64,000 nt of DNA from Clostridiales bacterium (GCA_015055625.1 SVHU01000008.1:34674-98673), one strand, 5' to 3'. Counted from the stretch's first letter, positions 1 to 9,607 are shown. Numbers and translations: made by a program. Notes: generated from the letters alone by a model not told the origin.

Positions 1-1326
1 GTTTATAACTATAAAACCAATGACGTTACAAGCAATCTTCTTAACGCTAAAATGGGTATAACGCTATCCAACGTTTCCTCTAAAAATCTTGACGAGTATG
101 CTGTGTTTGATAAAAACGGTTATGTTAAAAATAATGTCGAGCCCCAAATTTTAGGTGGTTTTGTTAGCGGTGTAGCAATGAGCGAGGGGTGGGATGTAGA
201 ATACGAAAATGCCGAAAATAATGCATACGTATCGCCTAAAACCGATACTAAAAAAGCAATATTCTTCAAAAATATCGACAATGAAAGTTATTTTGCGCAA
301 ACTACCATAAATCCCGAAAGTTTTGAAAGTAGCGGAAAAGCTGGCGTAATTATTTATAACAACGATTATAATTATTCCGCTATTGTTATAAATATTAATG
401 AAAGTGTTTACAATAAGGAAACAAAGAGTTTTAGTAAATACGTTATGAGCCATATTGCTTGTGTAAATAACGTGGTTAGAACAACATCCATATTTGAACA
501 AATTGTAGATAATAAACAAGCAATCGACCTTAGCGTGCTTTATGCTAATAATTGTTTATATGTTCAGGTAGAGGGTAAAACAGTATCCGTTATTCACGTA
601 GATGAACTAAAAGGTAAAAAGACGGCAGTTGGTCTTTATAGTGAAGGATGTAAGGGATTGAAGTTTAGCTCTTATAGTGCGCGTGCGTATACTGCTGAAG
701 AGGGAATGGCAGAAGCTAGGAATTACGCATACCTATTAAGTGTTGGTAAACTCCGTAACCTTACTATCGAACTTGATAAAAATTGGCTTAGTGCAACGGA
801 TGAGGACAAAATGGTAACGCTAACGCTAGCTGGTTCTAATCTTGCACTTACGGCAACTCAGCGTAATAAAATAAAGTCAAACGGAGTAACGGGGAGCGGA
901 GTAAAATTATATCGCATTGATAAACTGTTTATGACTGTAAATGGTGTGGATAACGATATAACCTCAATTCTAGATCAAGTTCCTAGCGATGGAAAGTATG
1001 ATTTAGATTATACGTTTAAAGACAACGGAGCAATGTATAACACAAGCGTTCAGGTGCAGGAAAGCGAGCTTGTTGCGTGCGTGTTCAATCTTGTTGACGA
1101 GAATGGAAATAAAGTAAACGCTACCGCAAAAATAACCACCAGTTATCCATATCTTAATAACTATACAATGGCTATTATATCTGGCGATGGTGTATTAGTT
1201 TTACCTAAAGGTTATCAAAGTAAAGTTACAATCTCGCAAGAGGGGTATAATGATATTGTCCTTATATTAGACGGCACGGAAGATAAAATTACTTTAGATG
1301 AAATAAAGTTTGTTGCAAATAAGTAA
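1..1326 (+). CDS. C-terminal part of a large probable secreted protein (5' end outside window)
   Basis: The frame is open from the first base, so the gene begins upstream and the ATG at 52 is probably internal. About 440 residues are visible. The middle part alternates hydrophobic and polar residues and resembles a concanavalin-like beta-sandwich, as in carbohydrate-binding or sugar-hydrolase accessory domains, but no catalytic motif is recognisable. The last 130 residues look like one or two Ig-like beta domains. No membrane segment or sorting signal is visible at the C-terminus. The gene ends 5 bp before a perfect palindromic terminator shared with the convergent phosphatase gene. A surface or secreted glycan-related role is inferred from composition and neighbours only. 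Confidence 0.6.
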   Translation, partial: VYNYKTNDVTSNLLNAKMGITLSNVSSKNLDEYAVFDKNGYVKNNVEPQILGGFVSGVAMSEGWDVEYENAENNAYVSPKTDTKKAIFFKNIDNESYFAQTTINPESFESSGKAGVIIYNNDYNYSAIVININESVYNKETKSFSKYVMSHIACVNNVVRTTSIFEQIVDNKQAIDLSVLYANNCLYVQVEGKTVSVIHVDELKGKKTAVGLYSEGCKGLKFSSYSARAYTAEEGMAEARNYAYLLSVGKLRNLTIELDKNWLSATDEDKMVTLTLAGSNLALTATQRNKIKSNGVTGSGVKLYRIDKLFMTVNGVDNDITSILDQVPSDGKYDLDYTFKDNGAMYNTSVQVQESELVACVFNLVDENGNKVNATAKITTSYPYLNNYTMAIISGDGVLVLPKGYQSKVTISQEGYNDIVLILDGTEDKITLDEIKFVANK

Positions 1327-1331
1327 AATAA

Positions 1332-1367
1332 ACACAAAAACCACGATACGTATCGTGGTTTTTGTGT
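1332..1367. terminator. Bidirectional intrinsic terminator
   Basis: A perfect 36-bp palindrome (two 18-nt arms) with A-rich and T-rich ends lies between two convergent genes, so it can end transcription from either side. Confidence 0.85.
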
Positions 1368-1398
1368 ATAATATTGTTTTTTCGGTTATTTTAGATGT

Positions 1399-2193
1399 TT
1401 ATTTTTTTATTATATCAAAAAGTTCTTTATACGCGGTTCTGTTGCCGGCAATAACGGAGCTTTTCTTATTTAACGGTAGCTTGTTTCCGCTAAAGTCAGT
1501 TATAATTCCGCCTGCTTCTTCTATAAAAAGTATAGTAGCGCCGTAATCCCACGGACAAAGTCGTGTTTCAAAAAAACCAACAAAGCTTCCGCTTGCAACT
1601 AAGCTTAGGTCAATCGAAGCGCTTCCCATTCGTCTAAGGTCGCTACATTTTACTAAAACCTCACCAAAAATGCGCTTTGTTTCCTCAATCAGTTCGTCAT
1701 AATATACCGCAGTTCCAAATCCAACTAATCCCTCACTTAGCGGATTGTCGCTAACCTGCATTTTTATGCCGTTGCAATATGCGCCGTTTCCCCTAACTGC
1801 CGAGTACAAGTGATCTTTGTACGGATTATAAACCACACCTGCTAAAACCTTGCCGTATTCTACGTATGCAATAGACACGCAACTGTGCGAAAGTTCGTTT
1901 ACAAAGTTGGAAGTTCCGTCAATGGGATCAATAATAAATGCCTTAACGTTTTCTACGTCATAATTGGCTAAATCTCCATTTTCCTCGCCAACAAGAATAA
2001 CTTCAGGGTAGAGCGAAGCAAGAGAAGAGAAAATATAATCTTGTACGGCTTTGTCATATTCGGTAACAAGATCGTGAGCGTTTAGTTTTTTGTCAACGTT
2101 TTTAGCATGAGCATTTTTAAAAATTTCACCGCTTTTTTTAGCAATACAGGATATATCGTCTACAAGTTTAAAAAGGTAAGAATTGTTTTCCAT
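1399..2193 (-). CDS. suhB: Inositol monophosphatase family protein
   Basis: This 264-residue protein carries the metal-binding signature of the Mg2+-dependent, lithium-sensitive phosphatase family: the GEE motif around E70, DPIDGT at residues 89-94 (D89 and D92 as ligands) and the second signature CPWDYGA near residue 213, with D216. The length matches the family. It probably hydrolyses myo-inositol-1-phosphate or another sugar phosphate in the cytoplasm; members also act on 3'-phosphoadenosine phosphates or fructose-1,6-bisphosphate, so the substrate is not certain. It is a single gene with its own promoter (2220-2248, minus strand) and is convergent with the gene to its left. Confidence 0.9.
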   Translation of the reverse strand: MENNSYLFKLVDDISCIAKKSGEIFKNAHAKNVDKKLNAHDLVTEYDKAVQDYIFSSLASLYPEVILVGEENGDLANYDVENVKAFIIDPIDGTSNFVNELSHSCVSIAYVEYGKVLAGVVYNPYKDHLYSAVRGNGAYCNGIKMQVSDNPLSEGLVGFGTAVYYDELIEETKRIFGEVLVKCSDLRRMGSASIDLSLVASGSFVGFFETRLCPWDYGATILFIEEAGGIITDFSGNKLPLNKKSSVIAGNRTAYKELFDIIKK

Positions 2194-2219
2194 AATTTAC
2201 TCCAAAACTTTATAAAAAT

Positions 2220-2248
2220 AGTATACCATTGCTAAAGGATAAAGTCAA
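2220..2248 (-). promoter_or_regulatory. Promoter of the inositol monophosphatase gene
   Basis: On the minus strand TTGACT (2243-2248) and TATACT (2220-2225) are separated by 17 bp, about 30 bp upstream of the start codon. Confidence 0.75.
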
Positions 2249-2281
2249 TGTAATGTAGTGAGTTTTACTTTGTTTTTTCTC

Positions 2282-2311
2282 TTGACAATAAAGCGAAAAG
2301 TGGTGTAAAAT
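2282..2311 (+). promoter_or_regulatory. Promoter of the first rhamnosidase gene
   Basis: TTGACA at 2282-2287 and TAAAAT at 2306-2311 with an 18-bp spacer. The start codon follows 31 bp downstream, with a TGGAGG ribosome binding site at 2331-2336. Confidence 0.65.
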
Positions 2312-2341
2312 TAAACTATAAACAATATGTTGGAGGTAAAA

Positions 2342-4591
2342 ATGAAGAGTGCAAAATGGATAAAAGCTCCTTACGATTTTAAGCAAGCAGGCGTAACCTT
2401 TCAAAAGCAAATCACATTAAAAAACACGGTAAAGAAAGCGGTTCTGTTCGCTTCGTGTTGTGGTGTATACAACGCGTATATAGATGGAGAAAAGGTAGGA
2501 AATGCTGTACTTGCTCCTGGCTGGACTTCGTATAACAGTAGAGTTCAGTATCAAAAATATGACGTAACCAATATGCTTAAAAACGGCAGTATTTTGGAGC
2601 TTTCTTGCGGTCAAGGCTGGGCTCTTAGCGGGCTTTCCGTAAGCTATTCAAGGAATTTCAATTTAGGCGAAATTTGCGCTATTGCGTCGCTAAAAGTTAC
2701 ATACGTAGACGGTAAAACCGAACAATTTGTTACAAACAATACGTGGGAAACATGTACCTCTGACGTGCTTTTTTCCGAAATTTACGACGGAGAAACGCAG
2801 GATAAAACTGCGCAAATAAAGAATGTCGGCAACGCTGTGGAAGTAAACGTAAAAACCAAGCTCGTCCCCCAAATTGGCGAATGGATAACAGAACACGAAC
2901 GTATTGCTCCCATTAGTGTTTTTATAACCCCAAAAGGCGAAAAAGTGGTTGACTTTGGTCAAAATATGACGGGTTACGTAGAGTTTAAGATAAAGGCAAA
3001 AAGGGGTGAAAAAATAATAATAACTCACGCCGAAGTTTTGGATAAGGACGGCAACTTTTATAACGAAAATTATCGCTTGGCAAAAAACAAAATGACTTAC
3101 GTTTGTAGTGGTAAGGACGATGTTTTTAAGCCTAAGCACACCTTTCAGGGCTTTAGATATATTCGTCTTGACGAGTACCCTGATATAGAGATAAATCTAG
3201 ATAATATCCGCGCTATCGCAGTTCATTCGGATATGGAAAGAATAGGAGATTTTGTATGCGGAAATGCGAAGATAAATCAGCTTTATCACAACGTTATTTG
3301 GGGACAAAAGAGTAATTATTTGGATATTCCTACCGACTGTCCACAGCGCGACGAGAGAATGGGTTGGACAGGAGATACGCAGGTCTTTTGCAGAACAGGC
3401 GCGATCAACTTCAACGTAAACAAGTTTTTCCGCAAATGGCTTGGAGATTTAAGAATAGATCAGCATAAAGACGGAGGCGTTCCTGCTATTGTTCCAGTTG
3501 TCGAAGTTTTTGGTAGACGCGATGGGCTTAGAGTGTCTTCTGGTTGGGGTGACGCGGTTTGTATTTGCCCATGGGAGGTGTACCTAGCGTACGGAGATAA
3601 AACAATCCTGAAAGAAAACTTTACCGCCATGAAAAAGTGGGTGGAGTATATCCGAAAAGTAGGTAATGAAGAATATTTGTGGCTAACAGGAGTGCACTTT
3701 GGTGATTGGCTCGCGATGGATGCAGGCGAAAACGAGTATATGGGTGCAACTTCAAACGATCTTATCGCTTCGGTTTTCTATGCTTATTCGACGTCAATCT
3801 TAGTTAAAGTAGGTAAAATTTTAGGCAAAGACGTAACAGAATACGAAGAGCTTTATAATAATATAGTCAAGCGCTTTAGAGAGTATTTTATTCCAAATGG
3901 ACAGCTACAATCTGATTATCCGCTTACCGAAATTTCCAAAAACGGAGAAGATATTGTGGACGTAAAGCGAACGGGATTTACCCAAACAGCGCTCGTGCTT
4001 ATTCTTCATTTTAATCTTTGCGAAGAGAAAGATAAAGCAAAGTTTACTGAAATGCTGGTAAAAATGATAGAAGATAACGGTATGCGAATGACTACTGGAT
4101 TTTTAGGTACGCCGTACATTTTGCACGCATTGTCGGAAAATGGTAGAGCAGATATAGCGTACAAGCTACTACTTCAAGAAAAAGCGCCCTCCTGGCTATA
4201 CTCTGTAAACCACGGTGCAACCACAATGTGGGAGCATTGGGATAGCTTGAAAGAGGACGGAAGCTTTTGGAGTATGGATATGAACTCATTCAACCACTAT
4301 GCATACGGTGCTGTGTATGACTGGATTTTTGGCGTAGCAATAGGAATAAAACCCACGGAAGAAGATCCAGGTTATAAAGTAGTGGATATTGCTCCTAAGC
4401 CTTGTAAAGAATTGGGTTTTGCGGACGCGTCCATAAAAACTGCTTATGGCAAAATCCGTGTAAAGTGGTATTATAAAAAAGAAACCGTCTACTACGAGAT
4501 TAGTGTTCCAACAAACGTTATAGCAAATCTTACTTTGCCAAGCGGTTACAAAACCACGCTAACTGGTGGCGAATATATGTTTAGCGAATAA
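2342..4591 (+). CDS. Alpha-L-rhamnosidase, GH78 (copy 1)
   Basis: This 749-residue protein has the GH78 layout: N-terminal beta-sandwich domains (about 1-300), an (alpha/alpha)6-barrel catalytic domain (about 305-665) and a C-terminal beta domain. The family motif DCPQRDERMGWTGD lies at about 332-345 and includes the acidic residues expected for the general acid. No signal peptide is present, so it should act in the cytoplasm, releasing L-rhamnose from imported rhamnosides. An in-frame ATG at 2327 exists, but the TGGAGG site at 2331-2336 lies downstream of it and serves the ATG at 2342, which also matches the start of the paralogue at 6799. The two copies are close to identical over long stretches. 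A terminator follows. Confidence 0.9.
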   Translation: MKSAKWIKAPYDFKQAGVTFQKQITLKNTVKKAVLFASCCGVYNAYIDGEKVGNAVLAPGWTSYNSRVQYQKYDVTNMLKNGSILELSCGQGWALSGLSVSYSRNFNLGEICAIASLKVTYVDGKTEQFVTNNTWETCTSDVLFSEIYDGETQDKTAQIKNVGNAVEVNVKTKLVPQIGEWITEHERIAPISVFITPKGEKVVDFGQNMTGYVEFKIKAKRGEKIIITHAEVLDKDGNFYNENYRLAKNKMTYVCSGKDDVFKPKHTFQGFRYIRLDEYPDIEINLDNIRAIAVHSDMERIGDFVCGNAKINQLYHNVIWGQKSNYLDIPTDCPQRDERMGWTGDTQVFCRTGAINFNVNKFFRKWLGDLRIDQHKDGGVPAIVPVVEVFGRRDGLRVSSGWGDAVCICPWEVYLAYGDKTILKENFTAMKKWVEYIRKVGNEEYLWLTGVHFGDWLAMDAGENEYMGATSNDLIASVFYAYSTSILVKVGKILGKDVTEYEELYNNIVKRFREYFIPNGQLQSDYPLTEISKNGEDIVDVKRTGFTQTALVLILHFNLCEEKDKAKFTEMLVKMIEDNGMRMTTGFLGTPYILHALSENGRADIAYKLLLQEKAPSWLYSVNHGATTMWEHWDSLKEDGSFWSMDMNSFNHYAYGAVYDWIFGVAIGIKPTEEDPGYKVVDIAPKPCKELGFADASIKTAYGKIRVKWYYKKETVYYEISVPTNVIANLTLPSGYKTTLTGGEYMFSE

Positions 4592-4595
4592 AACT

Positions 4596-4633
4596 AAAAC
4601 CGTTCTTAAAAAAAATTAAGAGCGGTTTTTTTA
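4596..4633 (+). terminator. Intrinsic terminator after rhamnosidase copy 1
   Basis: A hairpin with arms AAAACCGTTCTTAA and TTAAGAGCGGTTTT is followed by a T run. Confidence 0.8.
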
Positions 4634-4732
4634 TTATACACAAACAACGTGAAATAGGAAATAAACTCAACCGAGTATAAATTCAGTTTTGTTTTTTCTT
4701 GTGCTTTATGGTACCAATATTTATACATTGTT

Positions 4733-5536
4733 TTAGTGATTTAGCCTAAATTGAGTAGGTGTTTTACCTGTTTTTAGCCTAAAAATTTTTCTAAAAGCGT
4801 CAGTGTCGGAATATGAAACTGCAAGGGCAATCTCGTTTATTGACATATCGGTATTTAACAGTAACATGCAGGCGTGTTCAATTCTTACGCTTTGTAAGAA
4901 TTTTTCAAACGAAATGAGGTAATCCTGCTTGAATTTTCTGCTGACGTAGGGGATAGAGTAGTGTAGCTCGTTGCAGATTTTGCTAAGAGTTATTGGTTCA
5001 GAAAAATGCTCCTGAGTATAGGTGGCTATTTTATCGGATACGCCAAGTCTTGGTTTTTCTTTGGAATCTGAACCTTGAATAAGTTGAAGTATTATTTCTT
5101 TTGCATAGCATTTCGCAAGTTCTCTGTTTACTTGTCCGTTTTTCTTAAATACAAAATACGCTTTTTCAAACAATGGCAAAAACGTTTTGTCGCAATCAAA
5201 GAACATTACATTCAAAAAACTGTTATTGTTTGTTATTATACTTAAAAAATTGCTATCCGCAAAAATAAAATCGTGTTTAAATAAAAAATTAATTACGCAA
5301 AAATCACTGTTTCCGTTTTTAAATCTGTGAGAAACGGTGTTATCCAGTACAATAAAATTACCACTGCTTAATCTTTGTGTTTTTTCGGTGTTAGCGGTGA
5401 TTAAAATATGGTCGCACTCTCCGCTCATCACATAAAAAGCTTCGTACCCTTCGTGGCGATGCAATGCCCTGTTTGTGTGTTTTGCTTTTACCACGTAGTA
5501 ATCGTCAGATATAATTCTCAAATCTCCGTTTTGCAT
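4733..5536 (-). CDS. AraC-family transcriptional regulator
   Basis: This 267-residue protein has an N-terminal cupin-like sensor region (about 15-150; HRHEGYEAFYV is a typical metal- or sugar-binding cupin edge) and a C-terminal AraC double helix-turn-helix (about 170-267) ending in FRKIFRLKTGKTPTQFR. The ATG at 5536 is chosen over one nine codons upstream because an AAGGAG site sits just before it. It is transcribed divergently from the dehydrogenase-rhamnosidase pair beginning at 5686, and lies between the two rhamnosidase genes, so it probably activates them in response to a sugar such as rhamnose. The inducer is inferred. Confidence 0.88.
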   Translation of the reverse strand: MQNGDLRIISDDYYVVKAKHTNRALHRHEGYEAFYVMSGECDHILITANTEKTQRLSSGNFIVLDNTVSHRFKNGNSDFCVINFLFKHDFIFADSNFLSIITNNNSFLNVMFFDCDKTFLPLFEKAYFVFKKNGQVNRELAKCYAKEIILQLIQGSDSKEKPRLGVSDKIATYTQEHFSEPITLSKICNELHYSIPYVSRKFKQDYLISFEKFLQSVRIEHACMLLLNTDMSINEIALAVSYSDTDAFRKIFRLKTGKTPTQFRLNH

Positions 5537-5651
5537 AATTTCTCCTTTTTTATATAATATCACTTTTTTTACAGAAAATCAATCTAAATCGGATAAACTT
5601 ATGGGGTAAAAAGGTTAAAATCACCATGTATTATAGTTCAGGTTTAAGTGA

Positions 5652-5657
5652 TATAAT
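5652..5657 (+). promoter_or_regulatory. -10 box of the dehydrogenase-rhamnosidase operon
   Basis: TATAAT at 5652-5657 lies 28 bp before the start codon, but no recognisable -35 box sits 17 bp upstream. This is what is expected of a promoter that needs an activator such as the divergent AraC protein. Confidence 0.5.
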
Positions 5658-5685
5658 AAAGGAAAAACAAAAGGAGTAATAGGGT

Positions 5686-6789
5686 ATGCCAAAAAAAGAC
5701 GGATCGTTTAGAATAGGATGCGGAAGATATTTGCAGGGTGAAAATTTTATTCAAAAGAGCGGAAGCGAGTTTTTGAGATTTTCGGATAAAGTGGTAGTTA
5801 TTGGTGATAGTATTTCTCTTAACATAACAAAGGAAGATATTGCAAAAAGCGCAAAGGATAACGGTGTTGATGTAAAATTTGTACTTCACGATGGCACGTG
5901 CAATGAGGACGACGCGATTGTTATTGCAAAGGAAGCAAAAAACAGTGGTTACGGACTAGTCGTGGGTGTAGGTGGAGGAGTAATTTGCGACTTTGCAAAG
6001 ATTGTTGCTTATTACGCAAAAACACCATGTATGAATATTCCTACGTCATCAGCAACGTGCGCATGCTTTACTCCCCTTTCTGTAAGATATACAAAGGATG
6101 GCGAAACGATAGGAAGTATGCATTTTACGGATGAAGTGAATGAAGTATTAGTCGATACCGTAATTCTTAAAAATCAGCCCGTAAGACTTTTACTTGCAGG
6201 CATTTTCGACGCAATGGCTAAGTTTGTAGAAATTAAACAGCGTTTTAGAGAAAAAGAACCGATTGGCTCATTCTCATTGGGATTAGACTATGCGTATATG
6301 TTAGCAAAAGGTTCTTATGAAGTGTTGGTAAATAATACCGACCAAGCTGTAGAAGATACGAAAAAAGATAACGTTACGCCTATTTTAGATCAAGTTTTCT
6401 TTACAACTCTCTGTGTAACAGGTGTAATAAGCGGAATTGCAAGGGGTTCTAATCAATGCGCAATAGCTCACAAATTTTACGAAACAACCCGCACTCTTTT
6501 TCCTGTGGATTGCAAAAGCATGTTGCATGGCGAAATTGTAGGAGTAGGACTTTTACTACAAAATATGTTTAACGGAGAAAAGGAAAACAACTCCGACCTT
6601 TTACGCTTTATGAAAAATAACGGTATGCCATATACCCCAGCTCTTTTGAATATTACCGTAAACGCAGAAACGAAAAAACAGTATGCGGATAAGCTTATAG
6701 CTTCATCTGCGATTAATGATAATGATGAAAGGGAAGTAGAAAGATACCTTGCGTGTCAAGAGGATTTTTTTAACGGGATTGTAGAATAA
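5686..6789 (+). CDS. Iron-containing alcohol dehydrogenase family protein, glycerol-dehydrogenase-like
   Basis: This 367-residue protein resembles the glycerol dehydrogenase / glycerol-1-phosphate dehydrogenase / dehydroquinate synthase superfamily. A GGGVICDFAK nucleotide-binding motif lies at about 103-112, followed by PTSSATCACFTPLSV, the equivalent of the GldA segment PTIASTDAPCSALSV. The expected metal ligands are present: D in GIFDAMAK, H in IAHKFY and H in LHGEIVG. It probably oxidises a polyol or reduces an aldehyde or ketone with NAD(P). Only 9 bp separate it from the second rhamnosidase gene, so the two are an operon and the enzyme may process a product of rhamnoside breakdown. The exact substrate is unknown. 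Confidence 0.8.
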   Translation: MPKKDGSFRIGCGRYLQGENFIQKSGSEFLRFSDKVVVIGDSISLNITKEDIAKSAKDNGVDVKFVLHDGTCNEDDAIVIAKEAKNSGYGLVVGVGGGVICDFAKIVAYYAKTPCMNIPTSSATCACFTPLSVRYTKDGETIGSMHFTDEVNEVLVDTVILKNQPVRLLLAGIFDAMAKFVEIKQRFREKEPIGSFSLGLDYAYMLAKGSYEVLVNNTDQAVEDTKKDNVTPILDQVFFTTLCVTGVISGIARGSNQCAIAHKFYETTRTLFPVDCKSMLHGEIVGVGLLLQNMFNGEKENNSDLLRFMKNNGMPYTPALLNITVNAETKKQYADKLIASSAINDNDEREVERYLACQEDFFNGIVE

Positions 6790-6798
6790 GGAAAAAAT

Positions 6799-9048
6799 AT
6801 GAAAGATGCAAAATGGATAAAAGCGCCCTATGATTTTAAGCAAGCAGGCGTAACTTTTCAAAAACAAATATTATTAAAAAATACTGTTAAAAAGGCAATG
6901 CTCTACGCTTCGTGTATGGGCGTGTATAATGTGTATATTGACGGAGCAAAGGTGGGAAACGCCGTGCTTGCTCCCGGGTGGACTTCATATAAAAGTAGAG
7001 TTCAGTACCAAAAATACGACGTCACGAATATGATTAAAGACGGTAGTATTTTATCAGTTTCTTGTGGTCAAGGTTGGGCTGTTGGATATATCGGAAATCA
7101 TTCTACAAACCATATTTCGTTTAGCGAAGTTTGCAGTATTGCGTCGCTAAAAGTTACATACGTAGACGGCAAAACCGAACAATTTATCACAAATAATACG
7201 TGGGAAACGTATACGTCGGACGTGCTTTTTTCTGAAATTTACGACGGAGAAACGCAAGATAGAACTGCGCAAATAAAGAATGTCGGCAACGCTGTGGAAG
7301 TAAACGTAAAAACCAAGCTTATTCCACAAATTGGCGAGTGGATTGTAGAGCACGAACGCCTTGCCCCTATAAAGCTCTTTACAACGCCAAAGGGCGAAAG
7401 GGTGATTGATTTTGGTCAAAATATGACGGGTTACGTAGAGTTTAAGGTAAAGGCGACAAAGGGAGAGAAAATAGTAATAACTCACGCCGAAGTTTTAGAT
7501 AAAGACGGCAACTTTTACAACGAAAATTATCGCCTAGCAAAAAATTTAATGACGTACGTTTGTAGTGGGGATGAAGATGTTTTTAAGCCTAAGTTTACAT
7601 TTCAAGGCTTTAGGTACATACGTCTTGACGAGTATCCCGACGTAGAGATAAATCTAGACGATATTCGCGCTATCGTAGTTCATTCGGATATGGAAAGAAT
7701 AGGAGATTTTGTATGCGGAAATGCGAAGATAAATCAGCTTTATCACAACGTTATTTGGGGGCAAAAGAGTAATTATTTGGATGTTCCCACCGATTGTCCG
7801 CAACGTGACGAAAGATTGGGCTGGACTGGAGATACTCAGGTTTTTTGTAGAACAGGCGCAATAAACTTTAACGTGTACAACTTTTTCCGCAAGTGGCTTG
7901 GGGATTTAAGGGCAGACCAAAGAGAAGACGGAGCTGTTTGTGGAATTATTCCCATAGTCCGCACGGGGAAAGCAATAGGTGGTACACGCTTGTCGGCAGG
8001 TTGGGGTGATGCAGTGTGTATTTGTCCGTGGGAGATATACCTTGCATACGGAGATAAATCAATCCTAAAAGAAAACTTTAGCGCAATGCAAAAGTGGGTT
8101 GAGTATATTCGCAAAACGGGAAACGAAGAATATTTGTGGCTTACTGGTCTTCATTATGGAGATTGGCTTGCAATGGACGCAGGTGAAAACGAGTATGTGG
8201 GAGCAACGTCAAACGATCTTATCGCTACGGTTTTCTATGCACATTCCACGTCGATTCTCATAAAAGCAGGAAAGATTTTAGGCAAAAACGTAAGAGAATA
8301 CGAAGAGCTTTATAACAATATAGTCAAGCGCTTTAGAGAATACTTTATCCCGGGTGGCGAGCTTTTGGAACAATATCCTTATACCGAAATAATTACTTTT
8401 AAGCATAAGCCCGTAGATATATATCGTAAGGGCATAACCCAAACCGCACTCGTGCTTATTCTTCATTTTAATCTTTGCGAAGAGAAAGATAAAGCAAAGT
8501 TTACTGAAATGCTTGTAAAAATGATAGAAGATAACGGTATGCGAATGACTACGGGATTTTTAGGTACGCCGTACATTTTGCACGCATTGTCAGAAAACGG
8601 AAGAGCAGATATAGCGTACAAACTACTACTTCAAGAAAAAGCGCCCTCCTGGCTATACTCGGTAAACCACGGTGCAACCACAATGTGGGAGCATTGGGAT
8701 AGCTTGAAAGAGGACGGAAGCTTTTGGAGCACGGATATGAACTCATTCAACCACTATGCATACGGCGCTGTGTATGACTGGATATTCGGAGTGGCAATAG
8801 GAATAAAACCCACGGAAGAAAATCCAGGTTATAAAGTAGTGGATATTGCTCCTAAGCCTTGTAAAGAACTTGGCTTTGCGGACGCGTCCATAAAAACCGC
8901 TTATGGCAAAATCCGCGTAAAATGGTATTATAAAAACGAAACTGTCTACTATGAGATTATCATTCCTGAAAATGTAACGGCAAACCTTACTTTACCAAGC
9001 GGTTACAAAACCACGCTAACTGGTGGCGAATATATGTTTTCCGAGTAA
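6799..9048 (+). CDS. Alpha-L-rhamnosidase, GH78 (copy 2)
   Basis: This is a 749-residue paralogue of the gene at 2342, with the same domain order and the motif DCPQRDERLGWTGD at about 332-345. Like copy 1 it has no signal peptide. The two proteins match over most of their length and are almost identical over the last 195 residues. They diverge in three short segments: about residues 93-112, 376-398 and 520-545. Copy 2 starts with MKDAKWIKAPYDF, which supports the start chosen for copy 1. It is translated from AAGGA 9 bp after the dehydrogenase gene. The pair looks like a recent duplication with divergence in loops that may shape substrate choice. Confidence 0.9.
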   Translation: MKDAKWIKAPYDFKQAGVTFQKQILLKNTVKKAMLYASCMGVYNVYIDGAKVGNAVLAPGWTSYKSRVQYQKYDVTNMIKDGSILSVSCGQGWAVGYIGNHSTNHISFSEVCSIASLKVTYVDGKTEQFITNNTWETYTSDVLFSEIYDGETQDRTAQIKNVGNAVEVNVKTKLIPQIGEWIVEHERLAPIKLFTTPKGERVIDFGQNMTGYVEFKVKATKGEKIVITHAEVLDKDGNFYNENYRLAKNLMTYVCSGDEDVFKPKFTFQGFRYIRLDEYPDVEINLDDIRAIVVHSDMERIGDFVCGNAKINQLYHNVIWGQKSNYLDVPTDCPQRDERLGWTGDTQVFCRTGAINFNVYNFFRKWLGDLRADQREDGAVCGIIPIVRTGKAIGGTRLSAGWGDAVCICPWEIYLAYGDKSILKENFSAMQKWVEYIRKTGNEEYLWLTGLHYGDWLAMDAGENEYVGATSNDLIATVFYAHSTSILIKAGKILGKNVREYEELYNNIVKRFREYFIPGGELLEQYPYTEIITFKHKPVDIYRKGITQTALVLILHFNLCEEKDKAKFTEMLVKMIEDNGMRMTTGFLGTPYILHALSENGRADIAYKLLLQEKAPSWLYSVNHGATTMWEHWDSLKEDGSFWSTDMNSFNHYAYGAVYDWIFGVAIGIKPTEENPGYKVVDIAPKPCKELGFADASIKTAYGKIRVKWYYKNETVYYEIIIPENVTANLTLPSGYKTTLTGGEYMFSE

Positions 9049-9093
9049 TATATTTTGTCGCAAAAACTAGCATACGTATCTTATTTATAAGTA

Positions 9094-9133
9094 AAAACAC
9101 CGCATAAACCCAGCTAAGAGGTATACGGTGTTT
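9094..9133. terminator. Shared terminator between convergent genes
   Basis: The arms AAACACCG and CGGTGTTT, with additional ATA/TAT pairing, form a hairpin with T-rich ends between the rhamnosidase gene and the opposing zinc-ribbon gene. Confidence 0.6.
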
Positions 9134-9147
9134 GTTAAAAAAGGATG

Positions 9148-9462
9148 TTAGCGTTTATTTCCGCATTGAGAACAAAACAAGTCGTTTTCGTTAAACTTGT
9201 TTCCACATTGAGAACAAAACTGAGGTTGTATAGCGTTTGTTGTGGAATTATTTGGTTGCGCAGTCGTCTTTTGGAGGTTTATTGCATAATTTTCGTTGTG
9301 CCTAAGGGGCTTTTTACAAGTAGGACAATACACAAAACCGTCAGCAAACCAAGGACGATAGTCTAGTTTGTAGTCGTCATACGTTATGATAGTTTTGCAC
9401 AAACTGCACGTTTGTTGATAAGTTAGACCACTATGCCAATTTGCTCTCTTAAAAAATCCCAT
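9148..9462 (-). CDS. Small zinc-ribbon protein
   Basis: This 104-residue protein has four CxxC pairs (CSLC, CPTC, CSQC, CSQC). The last two form a typical C-terminal zinc-ribbon, with the sequence FCSQCGNK repeated almost identically. The first two pairs bracket a segment that could form a separate zinc-binding knuckle. No membrane segment is seen. The start has an AGGAG site 7 bp upstream. A role in nucleic-acid or protein binding is possible, but function cannot be assigned. The repeated CSQCGNK halves suggest internal duplication. Confidence 0.75.
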   Translation of the reverse strand: MGFFKRANWHSGLTYQQTCSLCKTIITYDDYKLDYRPWFADGFVYCPTCKKPLRHNENYAINLQKTTAQPNNSTTNAIQPQFCSQCGNKFNENDLFCSQCGNKR

Positions 9463-9578
9463 TTTTAATTCTCCTAAAGTGTAGTACGTAAATTATACTA
9501 CTATTGTACTGATTTGTCAATTCTATGACATAAATCACATTATATAGAATGAAGTATAATAAAATATAAATCAAATGC

Positions 9579-9607
9579 TTGACAATTAAAAATAAGTTTG
9601 CTATACT
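9579..9607 (+). promoter_or_regulatory. Promoter of tRNA-Ser
   Basis: TTGACA (9579-9584), a 17-bp spacer and TATACT (9602-9607). The tRNA begins 15 bp downstream. Confidence 0.85.

Noticed and set aside
151..519. A 122-residue minus-strand frame
   Set aside because: It is antisense to the long secreted-protein gene at the left edge.
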